Part shown: piece after piece, positions 7,013-14,791 of the stretch
How the letters are laid out: every line of letters starts with the position of its first letter
Numbering within the stretch: the first letter of the stretch is position 1
Assembly (NCBI GenBank): GCA_021736545.1
Contig: JAIPFS010000007.1
Span: forward strand, 1 to 17,977
From: Spirochaetia bacterium
GTDB taxonomy: Bacteria; Spirochaetota; Spirochaetia; PWKH01
Direction of reading: 5' to 3'
DNA length: 17,977 nt
Translations under genes and position numbers: made by a program
Notes under the pieces: model-generated
Seen by the model: only the letters and a program-made list of their open reading frames with translations
The model's database searches: none
Told to the model about the DNA's origin: nothing

Positions 7013-8148
7013 TGGACAGTTCTGCTTTTCTGATCGCGTCATGACAGCTTCGTCCCGGTCGGTATCCGTAACTTGACGGGTGAAATTCCGGATCATAGAT
7101 TGGTGTCAGGATGTCCAGCTCTGCCTGCTGAACGATTCGATTTCTCACTGCCGGTATCCCAAGCTTCCTCACTCCACCATTCAGCTTCGGTATTTCTACA
7201 CGCTTTACTGGTTTCGGTCGGTAGCCCTTCTTCCGCAGTTCTCCTACAAGTACTCCCAAGTTCTCCTGCAATGCGTCCCCAAAGTCTTTGATGCTCTCAC
7301 CGTCTATTCCGGGAGCTCCATTCGCTGACTTCACCTTCACATATGCTCGTTCCAGTACTGACTCTGACAGGAGTCGCCCATATAAGCTGTACCAGACCTT
7401 CGGTTTCTCTTGTTTCTGCATCTTCTTCCTTTCAGTCTTCTTTCAGTTCGTCTTGGTTTTTCCCTGTCCACCATCTCGACCCTTCTAGCCTTCTTCAGGC
7501 AATGTAGCCAATTTATGATCAGGTACTTCCTTCCTACAGTCTGCGCATTCCAGCAAAAGGATTCCGCCTCTTACCAGTTATGGAGACTCTGTCCATCTCA
7601 GGACAACTTGCTGTATGAACGATCTGTCTTCCGTCTGTTTCCTCCAAAGATTTCGGTAATACTTCATCCCTTCGCATCTGATACAGGCTTTTGCCCTGCA
7701 TCAGTTCATACTACTTGATGAGTATGATCAATTCAGTTTTCTCCTCCAGTCTGTTACCAGCTTTCTCAGGCTGAATCTTTCTCACTACTACGGACTCATC
7801 TGCCACCTGCTGTGACCTCAGAGCCTTCTTGAATCCCTTCTTGAAGACTCCTACCGCCTATAGCGGATCTCAGCAGGCTTCCTTAGTTACTTCACTGACT
7901 CCCGGTAGACGATCCCATCCTCAATCACACACCAGAGTTGATCAGGTATTGAGCTTCGCATTATTTTGCACGCTTACCCCTCCGGCCTGCCGTATCAGGT
8001 TCGCTCTCGCTATGTACCATCTACTTCCTATCGCTTCCTTCAGACCCGTCCGTTGCCAGACACGCCCTTGCGATTCGGATTATCTTCCCCCTGATCAGGG
8101 TGATGTCTGTTTCTTTCAACAGACCGGGTTTGCCAGTTTCGCTAGGCA
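7013..8148 (-). mobile_element. Group II intron B, 5' part, inverted relative to intron A, 3' truncated
   Basis: Reading the minus strand from about 8148: a structured non-coding region of about 720 bp (including paired GTCTGTT/AACAGAC at 8110-8130 and ACGGGTCTGAAGGAAGC near 8050, a phrase I associate with bacterial group II introns) leads to a reverse transcriptase gene starting at 7421. It ends near 7013-7022 inside that gene, joined tail to tail with intron A. A GTGYG 5' end is not evident at the junction with the GIY-YIG gene, so the 5' boundary is uncertain and may also be slightly truncated. The open frames on plus across 7073-8158 are shadows. Confidence 0.72.
7018..7421 (-). pseudogene. 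Group II intron reverse transcriptase/maturase, 5' fragment (intron B)
   Basis: About 134 N-terminal residues remain. It begins MQKQEKPKVWYSLYGRLL with GGAAGAAG just upstream, then carries ANGAPGIDGESI, KKGYRPKPVKRVEIPK, KLGIPAVRNRIVQQA and SSYGYRPGRSCHDAIRKAE, the order of RT blocks 0 to 2-3 in group II maturases. After AE at about 7020 the similarity ends; the frame runs on into antisense intron A and stops at 6942. The catalytic YADD motif is absent. It differs clearly from the intron A protein, so the two introns belong to different classes. Confidence 0.85.
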
Positions 8149-8437
8149 AACTAAATAGAATTGTTTCATTCCAAAATTCTTTTTGGTTAATTTGTTGGTT
8201 TAGCCGCTTCAAAATTACTTCGGCTTCTCCAATATAAACTTGATCTTTTCCTTCATCATCTTTTCCGAAAAGTAGGTAGATTCCTGTATTTTGAAGGTCG
8301 TCTCTGTCTGTGCAATCTTTAACTTTTATTCTTGGAATTTTGTATGCTTTTCCTGTCCAATTAGATAATTCACAGGTCATTCGACCGTTTGGATCGCCAT
8401 CAATTAAAAAAATTTTTATTGTTTTTCCGAATTTCAT
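8021..8437 (-). pseudogene. GIY-YIG domain protein, C-terminus replaced by intron B sequence
   Basis: The ATG at 8437 gives MKFGKTIKIFLIDGDPNG, the start of a small GIY-YIG protein family common in Bacteroidota. The GIY-YIG core is visible: TGIYLLFG at 51-58, VYIG at 67-70, and the arginine of LKRLNQQ at about 78. Native sequence ends at about residue 96 (ETILFS, near 8150); from there to the stop at 8021 about 42 residues are translated intron B sequence. The catalytic glutamate of GIY-YIG nucleases lies downstream of the break, so this product should be inactive as a nuclease. It begins 30 bp after the end of the neighbouring attC, as the first gene of its own cassette, whose attC has been lost. 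Confidence 0.78.
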
Positions 8438-8466
8438 AATGATATGTTGTTTTTCGCTACAATGAG

Positions 8467-8595
8467 GCACTACGGTTCGCAGCTATGCCCAGTGCGGGTA
8501 TTCGAAGATAAAATTTTTATTAAACCAAACTTAATTCGAAAAAACAGTTTTCCGGATAACGGCAAACCCCGCATTGGGTATAGGTGCTGTTGGGC
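8467..8595 (-). repeat. attC recombination site 5 (divergent type)
   Basis: On the minus strand it starts with R'' GCCCAAC (8595-8589) and ends with GTAGTGC (8473-8467), a GTTRRRY box with one change. In between, arms beginning CAGC-TATGCCCA-GTGCGGG (8480-8499) and CCCGCATTGGGTATAGGTGCTG (8569-8590) pair with a few extrahelical bases, the hallmark of attC sites. The R'' box is the complement of GTTGGGC at the start of the same cassette (10992-10986). At 129 bp it is longer than, and unrelated in sequence to, the other four sites. Confidence 0.72.
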
Positions 8596-8694
8596 GTTCG
8601 TGTTTTGCATAACCATCTGTCAATTTGAAAATACTACACACGATTACCAATAAGTTTTCAATATAGAGTTAGTTAACAAAATCATTGCATATAT

Positions 8695-9612
8695 CTAATC
8701 ATTTTCCACGCTATGCAGGAATTTTCTTACTACGTTTAAATATTCCTCCGTTTTTTCAATATGATGTTCATGCGAAGCATCCTTAAAAATATGAAGCTGA
8801 GAACCAGGCATCTTTTCTTGATAATATCTGGTCGTAACGGGGGTAGCTTCGTCATATTCACCACAGGTGAAAAGAGTCGGCAGGTTGATTTCATGTAATT
8901 TATCTACTCGTTCGTAATTTTTTAAAGTTCCGGTTACAGTAAACTCACTAGGTCCCCACATATATTCATATTGAGATATATTTAATTTGGCAAATGCCGT
9001 ATTAAGAAATTCAGGCCATTCATCCAGTCGGCACACATGTTTTTGATAAAATACCATCATGGCATTTTGATATTCGTCGGAATCATATTTTCCGGATTCT
9101 TCGCCCTGCAAAATTGATTTCTTCACATCTTCGGGTAATTCCTCGATGTAAACCTTCTGATCTTCTATCCAGCGAGAAGCGCTTAGTAATGGTCCGGAAA
9201 GAATCAAACTTGTTACACCTTGAGATTGTTTCGTAAGGACATATTCAACAGCCAGAGATGTACCCCATGATTGTCCTATAATATGTACTTTGCCCAAATC
9301 AAGAGTATGTATAACTTGCTGAATTTCATTCACAAAACGGGCTAAACTCCACAAAGAAGTATCATTGGGATTATCCGATTTTCCACACCCTAACTGATCG
9401 TAAAAAATAACGGGACGTTCATCGGCCAAATTGGCGATTGGTTCCAAATAATGATGGGATGCCCCCGGCCCACCGTGTATTACCAGAAGTGGAATGCCAG
9501 GTTTATTCTTTCCGACAATTTTATACCAGATTTCACCACCAGTTACAGTAATATAACCTTCTTGAATGTTTCTTTGGGACTTTGAATGGGTTACTTTTAC
9601 CTTTTTAGTCAT
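8695..9612 (-). CDS. Alpha/beta hydrolase, proline iminopeptidase-like (peptidase family S33)
   Basis: A 305-aa alpha/beta hydrolase. Key motifs: HGGPG at 46-50 (oxyanion site typical of prolyl aminopeptidases), DQLGCGKS at 72-79, nucleophile elbow GQSWG at 113-117 (Ser115), Asp254 in GEYDEATP and His281 in DASHEHH complete the triad. Proline iminopeptidases release N-terminal proline from peptides; other amidase or esterase roles in this family are possible. The ATG at 9612 is chosen because GGGAGG stands just upstream; an earlier ATG at 9714 would add a hydrophobic 34-residue extension that overlaps the previous gene and lacks a good ribosome-binding site. It follows the beta-lactamase-like gene by 74 bp in the same cassette and is probably co-transcribed. 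Confidence 0.85.
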   Translation of the reverse strand: MTKKVKVTHSKSQRNIQEGYITVTGGEIWYKIVGKNKPGIPLLVIHGGPGASHHYLEPIANLADERPVIFYDQLGCGKSDNPNDTSLWSLARFVNEIQQVIHTLDLGKVHIIGQSWGTSLAVEYVLTKQSQGVTSLILSGPLLSASRWIEDQKVYIEELPEDVKKSILQGEESGKYDSDEYQNAMMVFYQKHVCRLDEWPEFLNTAFAKLNISQYEYMWGPSEFTVTGTLKNYERVDKLHEINLPTLFTCGEYDEATPVTTRYYQEKMPGSQLHIFKDASHEHHIEKTEEYLNVVRKFLHSVEND

Positions 9613-9686
9613 ACCGTTTCCTCCCAATATAATTAGAATAATGAATATGATAATTAATGATTTTTTATTCCGCCAGCACATAATTT

Positions 9687-10856
9687 TTAAATGTGTTCTT
9701 TGACGATTAGCCATGCCTGAGTAAAAATATCAAAGCTGATAGCCGATCCATTCACCGGAATGTGTCCATCCGGGCCTTCCGGGATATCGTTTCTGTTTAC
9801 AGCTACAAATATGGTAGTACCGTAGTCCGGAAAATAGTACCATTCGGTTGCGAATCCGGGATTCGATCCACTATGGCCGAGCAATTTCGTTTCAAATACG
9901 TTACCGGCAGCGTCGGCAGAAACAACTCCGATTCCTAAGCCCGTGGCTGATTCAGGAGCAAAAGACTCCAAAGAAGTCATCAAATCAACCGTTTCATTTT
10001 GAAGTATTTCACCATTGAATAATTTATCACTAAATTGAAGCATATCTTCGGCTGTTGACACACCCGCTCCAGCGGTCCAATCCCACGAAAAATTCCAACT
10101 GGCAATGTCAACGACATCTTCTGTAGTGAAAAGCCAGGTGTAGCCATTCGTACAAGGTTCTTCCAATGCCCCCTGCCTGCTTAGTTTTGTTCGTGTCAGC
10201 TGTGCCGGTTCTGCTATTTTTTGCTGAAATAAGTCAGCTACAGAATCTCCGGTAGCAGCCTCCATGATCATCCCCAATATATAATAACCGGTATTGCTAT
10301 AGCTAAATGCCGTACCAGGAGGAAAAACAGGTGTGTTTGGGACAGAACGTGACACAAGTTCCTGATTTGTCCATATCTTGGATGGATTGGTTAGTAACTC
10401 CTGCCAAAAAGAAACATTGTGTGTTATATCAAAGATTCCCGAGCTATGATTTAGTAACATTTTGATGGTCATTTGATCACCCTGAGGTATCAGCCCAGGC
10501 AACCATTTTTCTACAGTGTCATCCAGTGACAGTATTTTTTCTTCAATCAGCTTCATAGTCAGAACAGCAGTTAATGGTTTGGAAACGCTTGCCAACCATA
10601 CTTGCATATCTGCATTCATTAATTTAGCAGAAGCAGTATCTGCTTTACCCGCTGTAACCAACCAACTATCTGTTGGTGTTTTAACTCCAAGAATAGCTCC
10701 GGGGATGTTTTCGTTGGCCACTGTTTGTTCTAAAATCACCTGCAAATCATCTTTGGGCGTTTTATTGTCAGCAGAATCCTTATCACACGCTGCAATAAAT
10801 AAAAGCATAATTGCAAAAGATGATACAATCATTCTATAGTAATAATGATGTTTCAT
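9687..10856 (-). CDS. Serine beta-lactamase-fold lipoprotein (S12 family)
   Basis: A 389-aa protein with a lipoprotein signal ending LLFIAAC (Cys24). The S12 fold motifs are complete: SVSK at 90-93 (Ser90, Lys93), YSN at 186-188, and HSG at 328-330 as the KTG equivalent, followed by NPGFATEWYYFP. LLNHSSGI at 134-141 is also typical. Likely activity is D-alanyl-D-alanine carboxypeptidase, esterase or D-peptidase outside the membrane; antibiotic hydrolysis cannot be inferred. The start at 10856 has AAGGAG six bases or so upstream. It shares the SVSK/HSSG plan with the 616-2712 gene but they are clearly different proteins. With the S33 hydrolase downstream it forms a two-gene peptide-cleaving cassette. 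Confidence 0.86.
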   Translation of the reverse strand: MKHHYYYRMIVSSFAIMLLFIAACDKDSADNKTPKDDLQVILEQTVANENIPGAILGVKTPTDSWLVTAGKADTASAKLMNADMQVWLASVSKPLTAVLTMKLIEEKILSLDDTVEKWLPGLIPQGDQMTIKMLLNHSSGIFDITHNVSFWQELLTNPSKIWTNQELVSRSVPNTPVFPPGTAFSYSNTGYYILGMIMEAATGDSVADLFQQKIAEPAQLTRTKLSRQGALEEPCTNGYTWLFTTEDVVDIASWNFSWDWTAGAGVSTAEDMLQFSDKLFNGEILQNETVDLMTSLESFAPESATGLGIGVVSADAAGNVFETKLLGHSGSNPGFATEWYYFPDYGTTIFVAVNRNDIPEGPDGHIPVNGSAISFDIFTQAWLIVKEHI

Positions 10857-10985
10857 AGTAATTTCTCCTTTTCTTTAAACCTTAATATAAATCAAAATTT
10901 TCTTCAGTCTCGTTTTTGACAATGTATTGCTATATAATGAATCTAATATAATTACAGCTGACAATTGTCTGTCTATTGACATGAC

Positions 10986-11073
10986 GCCCAACGTTCCGCG
11001 AGTACCCGAAGTTGGCGACCAAAGGGAGCCAATTTGAGCGGAGCGAAGCGCAGCCGGGTACTCGCTGTTATGT
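10986..11073 (-). repeat. attC recombination site 4
   Basis: On minus: R'' ACATAAC (11073-11067), arm GCGAGTACCC, a central imperfect stem, arm GGGTACTCGC, then R' GTTGGGC (10992-10986). The two ten-base arms are exact complements. R'' matches, as complement, the GTTATGTGG found at the start of the same cassette (11966 downward). It is about 85% identical by eye to the sites at 11960 and 14792. Confidence 0.88.
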
Positions 11074-11099
11074 GGAGTGCCTAAATTATTTTAGGCATA

Positions 11100-11930
11100 T
11101 CAATTCTTATTATATCCAAATTTGCCTCTAGCTAATAAAGCTTCCTTCCAGAAGCATTCTCTCTCAATGACATAAGCGTCATCGGACTTCATAGGCATAT
11201 ATTCAAGAAGAGTTACCTTGAAATATTTCTTTGCGTAGTCAATACCTTCGCTATTAATGATTTTGGTTAATTCATCATTCCAGCCATGCCCTGTGCCCAC
11301 GTAGCACTTCCATCTTGACCAAATCCCAAAGCTTCCATATGCAGAGCCTACATACTTTTTACCACATTTTTTATCAACTATGAGATAAACGCCCTTTATA
11401 TTTTCAAGTGCTGTTTTCCAGTCAGGTTTTTCTCGAATGAAAATGGCTTGTAATTCATGAAAATCTTTAGATATATAGTCATATCCAGGAAAACATTCAC
11501 CTGAGTATGTTTCTTTAAGTATTTCAGAGACATGCATATTTTCAATATAATTTTCCAAATAGAAAGCTCTGCCTCTTGGTGGTTTTTTCAATTTTACTTT
11601 TAATCGGCCAACATAAGGCGAATATTTTTCGATTTCGTCTATTTCATAACTAAAATCTTGGCTAATGTTATTTCTTTTCAGAACCTTATATATACCGCCA
11701 AATAGCCAAGTATCTGTCTCTGGGTAGAAATCAATTAAAGAAAAAATGTACTCTCTTGAAAATTCATCCTTATTGCTTCGCCATCGATTCCAATAATGCC
11801 ATTCATCTTTATCACGTACATAGACATCAAGAGGTTGATCTTGACCATTCCATCTCGCAGCATGAAATTTGTATTTTTCAGATGATTCGATACTGATAAT
11901 ATCAGTAATCTTTATTTCCTTATCGCTCAT
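11100..11930 (-). CDS. GIY-YIG nuclease-domain protein
   Basis: A 276-aa protein. Residues 1-170 are an N-terminal region I do not recognise, rich in aromatic residues (DEWHYWNRWRS). Residues about 178-270 are a GIY-YIG domain: GVYLIV at 180-185 and KYVGSAYG at 192-199 correspond to GIY and YIG, Arg206 in GIWSRW to the catalytic Arg, Glu257 in VIERECFW to the metal-binding Glu, and FGYNKN to the terminal Asn region. The domain cuts DNA in homing endonucleases, UvrC and some restriction enzymes; here the job is unknown, possibly defence. AAGGAGGG precedes the ATG. Only about 35 bp separate the cassette start from the ATG, so it likely depends on read-through transcription from upstream cassettes. 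Confidence 0.8.
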   Translation of the reverse strand: MSDKEIKITDIISIESSEKYKFHAARWNGQDQPLDVYVRDKDEWHYWNRWRSNKDEFSREYIFSLIDFYPETDTWLFGGIYKVLKRNNISQDFSYEIDEIEKYSPYVGRLKVKLKKPPRGRAFYLENYIENMHVSEILKETYSGECFPGYDYISKDFHELQAIFIREKPDWKTALENIKGVYLIVDKKCGKKYVGSAYGSFGIWSRWKCYVGTGHGWNDELTKIINSEGIDYAKKYFKVTLLEYMPMKSDDAYVIERECFWKEALLARGKFGYNKN

Positions 11931-11959
11931 TGTATATCCCTCCTTAATTCAGGCATTCC

Positions 11960-12048
11960 ACATAACGTTTTGCGAGTACCCGAAGTTGGCGACCATCGGG
12001 AGGGCAATTTGGGCGTAGCGAAGCGTAGCTGGGTACTCGCTGTTAAGT
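11960..12048 (-). repeat. attC recombination site 3
   Basis: On minus: R'' ACTTAAC (12048-12042), paired arms GCGAGTACCC/GGGTACTCGC, R' GTTATGT (11966-11960). R'' is the complement of GTTAAGTG at the start of the same cassette (14798 downward). The open frame over this site (11949-12158, minus) is a shadow of the palindromic DNA. Confidence 0.88.
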
Positions 12049-12111
12049 GTAGTGAACGATTTAGCTTCGTACAAGTTCCCAAAAATACATGGACGTGCTT
12101 TTGGGGCTGTT

Positions 12112-12885
12112 TTATACAGTCTTGTCCTTCTTTTTACGTTTGTTAATTCCAATAACAATTCGGCTGATTATAAGACTTATAAGTACAGCGATAACAGTGG
12201 AGTAGATGACAAATCGGATGTCATCGTAGAGTAGAATATGAACAATACGATTTATCGTTTTGACCAGCACTGATGGGTCTTGAACATTCATAATCACACC
12301 ATCCAATGAAAAAACTGAACCGGCTTCAGTATACCATGAAATGTTCTCAATCCGCACACCTTCAATAGTTAGCACACCATTGTCTACCATCGTTTGTGTT
12401 CGTTGGTCTGAGCCAGAGAGTACACCGGTGCGGGTTCGATGGCTCATATTACCTGCATCCAATAGATACTGGGGAGTCAAAATGGGATAAGATCCCGAGA
12501 ACGGGGCTCGTCGAGGTGGACTGATATGGTATCCAAGTATTGTCCTGATCTCCTCCTCCGACAGGGATGAAAGAGAATCGCTTATGGATAGGAAGGCAGT
12601 GTCCGTTGGGGCCCACACTGTCTTATCTGCAAGTTCAGGGTCAGACAGAATGGCATAACCTTCAGGATCGTATCGACTGAATAAATTCAGGAAGATGTCG
12701 TGGTCTCCGCTTGCTTGTAAAACATCAACGACACTAAGGCCGAAGCCATCGTTATTACAAACAAACTGATACTTAATCTCCATGGTCTCTTCAGCGCTCA
12801 CCATGGGCAAAGTGAAGACAAGAAGGAACAAACCGAAGCTCCCAGCTAAGGCTATTCTTCCGAATAATCTGTTTTCCATTTTCAA
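12112..12885 (-). CDS. FAS1 (fasciclin) domain membrane protein
   Basis: A 257-aa protein. Residues 1-31 are a signal peptide ending VSA. Residues about 45-210 resemble a FAS1 adhesion domain: VVDVLQASGDHDIF, the H1-box-like TVWAPTDTAF, LSEEEIRTILGYHI, and the closing GSVFSLDGVIM where FAS1 domains have an H2-like box. Residues about 222-248 form a transmembrane helix followed by the basic tail NKRKKKD, so the domain faces outward and is anchored at its C-terminus. The start is taken as TTG at 12885 with AGGGAG eight bases upstream; ATG at 12879 is the alternative. It follows the GNAT/membrane fusion gene by 76 bp and is probably in one operon with it. FAS1 domains mediate adhesion; its role here is unknown. 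Confidence 0.75.
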   Translation of the reverse strand: MKMENRLFGRIALAGSFGLFLLVFTLPMVSAEETMEIKYQFVCNNDGFGLSVVDVLQASGDHDIFLNLFSRYDPEGYAILSDPELADKTVWAPTDTAFLSISDSLSSLSEEEIRTILGYHISPPRRAPFSGSYPILTPQYLLDAGNMSHRTRTGVLSGSDQRTQTMVDNGVLTIEGVRIENISWYTEAGSVFSLDGVIMNVQDPSVLVKTINRIVHILLYDDIRFVIYSTVIAVLISLIISRIVIGINKRKKKDKTV

Positions 12886-12961
12886 ACTAATAAACTCCCT
12901 ATACTCGGCTGTTTTCAGGAAATCATACCGCCATCATCGAATAAATAAGACCCATTACAGC

Positions 12962-14002
12962 TTAGAATAAGATGATGGCTGCAAGACTCAGAACCACCCC
13001 AATCACATACATAACCTTACTGTAATTTGCCACTTTTGCCCCATCCATGCCGTCAAATGGAAAGAACGGAATCACCTGGTAAATGATGATCAGGTCAAGG
13101 ATGGTTTCCAGCCCCGAACTGAAGAGCTCCGGAGACAAGCGACTCATCCCTGCGTAGACGAATATCAGACTCATCCATGTGGCGAAAGCTTTTATACCCT
13201 CGTATCGTGCGAACTCGCGATCCCGCCAGATGTCTTCCTTTGGAACGAAGAACCCGAAGGCCGGCCACCATGCACTGAATGCCAGTGCCAGAATAACGCT
13301 AAGAGAAGTGCCCCCCTGGGGCGCATCAAACCTGACCGGACCGTGCATTCTTGCAAATGGATAAGCCACCACCATTCGCAATGCAGTGATCCCTGCTACC
13401 ATCGCCATGCCTATGAACAAAAATTCTGTGCCCCGCAGAGAAAACAGCGAGAGTGCCGCACCAACGAATACCGAAAACAGAAGGCTCTTCAAGATTGCCC
13501 ACCACTTTGGGTGAACATCCGCCTTCTTGAGAGCATCATCTTTTACCCAGGTACTGTATCCGGTTGCAAATGAGTACCCAAGTCGTTTCAGAAAGCTTTT
13601 CGGCGAATACCCGAATAATGATCTGAAAACACCAGGCCGCTTGTAGCCATTTTTTGCAAACATATTCCAGGAAGCTGTATTATCGGCACGAACCAGGCTG
13701 AACTGGGTTTTCAATCCCTTTTCATCCATTGCTTTTATCCCGGCATCCAGGAGCCTTGCGCCAAGCTTATGACCTTGAGCCTTTGAATCAACAAAAATCC
13801 AGGAAAGCATACCTTCCCGGGGACTAACCTGTTCAATGAAAACCCCGCCTACGTAATCATCTCCCTCATGGGCATAAAATCCCCATTCCGGTTTTTTGGG
13901 CAGCATCAGAGATGCTCCGCTGCCGAATACACGCTTTCCAACTTCCCTGGTTTTTAGTCCCTCCTCAATGGTCTGAATTGGTGAAATAGTATAATTACTC
14001 AT
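12962..14002 (-). CDS. GNAT acetyltransferase fused to a multi-pass membrane domain resembling a degenerate site-2 protease
   Basis: A 346-aa fusion. Residues 1-150 are a GNAT fold: GGVFIEQVSP, then the motif-A region LSWIFVDSKAQGHKLGARLLDAG and the C-terminal VRADNTASWNMFAKNGYKR, which are the usual acetyl-CoA-binding and closing segments. Residues about 170-346 hold roughly five to six membrane helices. The end, IPFFPFDGMDGAKV, looks like the PxxPLDGxK box of M50 site-2 proteases, and LRMVVAYPFARMHG can be laid without gaps on their HExxH helix, but His, Glu and His are all missing. If right, it is a pseudoprotease. The homology is from memory and inferred. It is divergent from the regulator pair at 14113-14721. 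Confidence 0.68.
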   Translation of the reverse strand: MSNYTISPIQTIEEGLKTREVGKRVFGSGASLMLPKKPEWGFYAHEGDDYVGGVFIEQVSPREGMLSWIFVDSKAQGHKLGARLLDAGIKAMDEKGLKTQFSLVRADNTASWNMFAKNGYKRPGVFRSLFGYSPKSFLKRLGYSFATGYSTWVKDDALKKADVHPKWWAILKSLLFSVFVGAALSLFSLRGTEFLFIGMAMVAGITALRMVVAYPFARMHGPVRFDAPQGGTSLSVILALAFSAWWPAFGFFVPKEDIWRDREFARYEGIKAFATWMSLIFVYAGMSRLSPELFSSGLETILDLIIIYQVIPFFPFDGMDGAKVANYSKVMYVIGVVLSLAAIILF

Positions 14003-14031
14003 GCCGTTGATCCTTCGTTCTTAAGTATATC

Positions 14032-14098
14032 AAATGTAACCTTTACGTTACTATACAATACTGCAATTTTATGATAATGTCACGTATAAGTTACATTT
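14032..14098. promoter_or_regulatory. Divergent control region with repeated GTTAC half-sites
   Basis: Between the divergent genes there are three copies of one pentamer: GTAAC at 14036-14040, GTTAC at 14047-14051 (a 5-6-5 palindrome with the first) and GTTAC at 14090-14094. AAATGTAAC (14032-14040) and GTTACATTT (14090-14098) form a 9-bp inverted repeat around the whole region. On minus, GTGACA with a 17-base gap to TATTGT is a plausible promoter for the GNAT gene. The XRE protein at 14515 is the obvious candidate to bind here. Confidence 0.5.
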
Positions 14099-14112
14099 TT
14101 TGGGAGGCAAGT

Positions 14113-14540
14113 GTGATTTCTGCTCCAAAACTAACATTCTTGTGGAATGCGGCTATGGGGGGCTTCGGTATCGTATTCTGGATCTATGGGGTCCTTACCC
14201 TGTTCTTGCCGGAGACCTTTGCTCCTTTCGGCTTTATCCTTGCAGTTCTCGGTGCTTTCCTGGTCATTTTTTTTGTAGTCACAGGGGCGGTCGCTGGAAA
14301 AAAAATACTGAACGTACCTGGGATGAAGGCACAGAGCACGACTCGAACCGGGCGTACAAATTCGGCTTTACTGTGGCCTGTGTTGTGTATCTGGTGTTCT
14401 GGTTGCTGCTTACTCGCGGGTGGGTTCCTGTCGAAGCCGCATTCCCGGCAATGGGTGCATTTACCGGAGGTTCCTATTGTCTCTTTATGGGGATTACCGG
14501 GCTGAGGGGATGGTATGAAACTCGTAACTCACCTGACTGA
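14113..14540 (+). CDS. Small four-helix membrane protein split by -1 frameshift at an A8 run
   Basis: Translation starts best at GTG 14113, with GGGAGG five bases upstream. The first frame gives two membrane helices (WNAAMGGFGIVFWIYGVLTL, then FGFILAVLGAFLVIFFVV) and reaches eight A residues at 14298-14305. The continuation that makes sense is in the -1 frame: NTERTWDEGTEHDSNRAYKF, then two more helices, ending LRGWYETRNSPD at 14540. The spacing of helices and the E/D-R-rich link recall DUF2178/DUF3796-type membrane proteins that pair with small XRE regulators, from memory. The run contains A_AAA_AAA in the zero frame, so either programmed -1 frameshifting or a one-base loss is possible. Without a shift the protein ends at 14505 with an unlikely tail. 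It overlaps the regulator gene by 26 bp. Confidence 0.65.
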
Positions 14541-14721
14541 ACGTCGCAAGGCTGCCGGTTTGACCCAGTCGCAGCTAGCCGAATTTGTCGGAGTCTCCCG
14601 TAAGACAATCAATACAGTGGAGAATCATGTATTTGTTCCATCTACCGTTCTTGCGCTAAAACTAGCCCATGCACTGAACTGCAGTGTCCACGATCTTTTT
14701 GAGCTTCCAAAGGATTCTTAA
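14515..14721 (+). CDS. Small XRE-family transcriptional regulator (YozG-like)
   Basis: A 68-aa helix-turn-helix protein: LTERRKAAGLTQSQLAEFVGVSRKTINTVEN is the full XRE HTH with the usual Q, A and R-T-I-N recognition residues, followed by VPSTVLALKLAHALNCSVHDLFEL. Such minimal regulators are commonly encoded directly after a small membrane protein, and together they may sense a membrane or stress signal. AGGGG precedes the ATG, which lies inside the end of the membrane-protein gene, so the two are translationally coupled. The GTTAC repeats at 14032-14098 are its likely operator. It is one of the few plus-strand genes in the cassette array. Confidence 0.85.
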   Translation: MKLVTHLTERRKAAGLTQSQLAEFVGVSRKTINTVENHVFVPSTVLALKLAHALNCSVHDLFELPKDS

Positions 14722-14791
14722 CCGATTCAACTCTAAATTTTGCCAATTGATAGTGGATGGCGAGACACGATACTGTCAAATCGTTCATTAC

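Noticed and set aside
7073..8158. Plus-strand open frames of 66-109 aa
   Set aside because: They are antisense to the intron B maturase and its structured RNA, with low-complexity Ser/Pro/Phe-rich translations.
11949..12158. Open frames across attC site 3 on both strands (also 12052-12234)
   Set aside because: They translate the palindromic attC and the antisense of the FAS1 gene end; no ribosome-binding site or recognisable protein.
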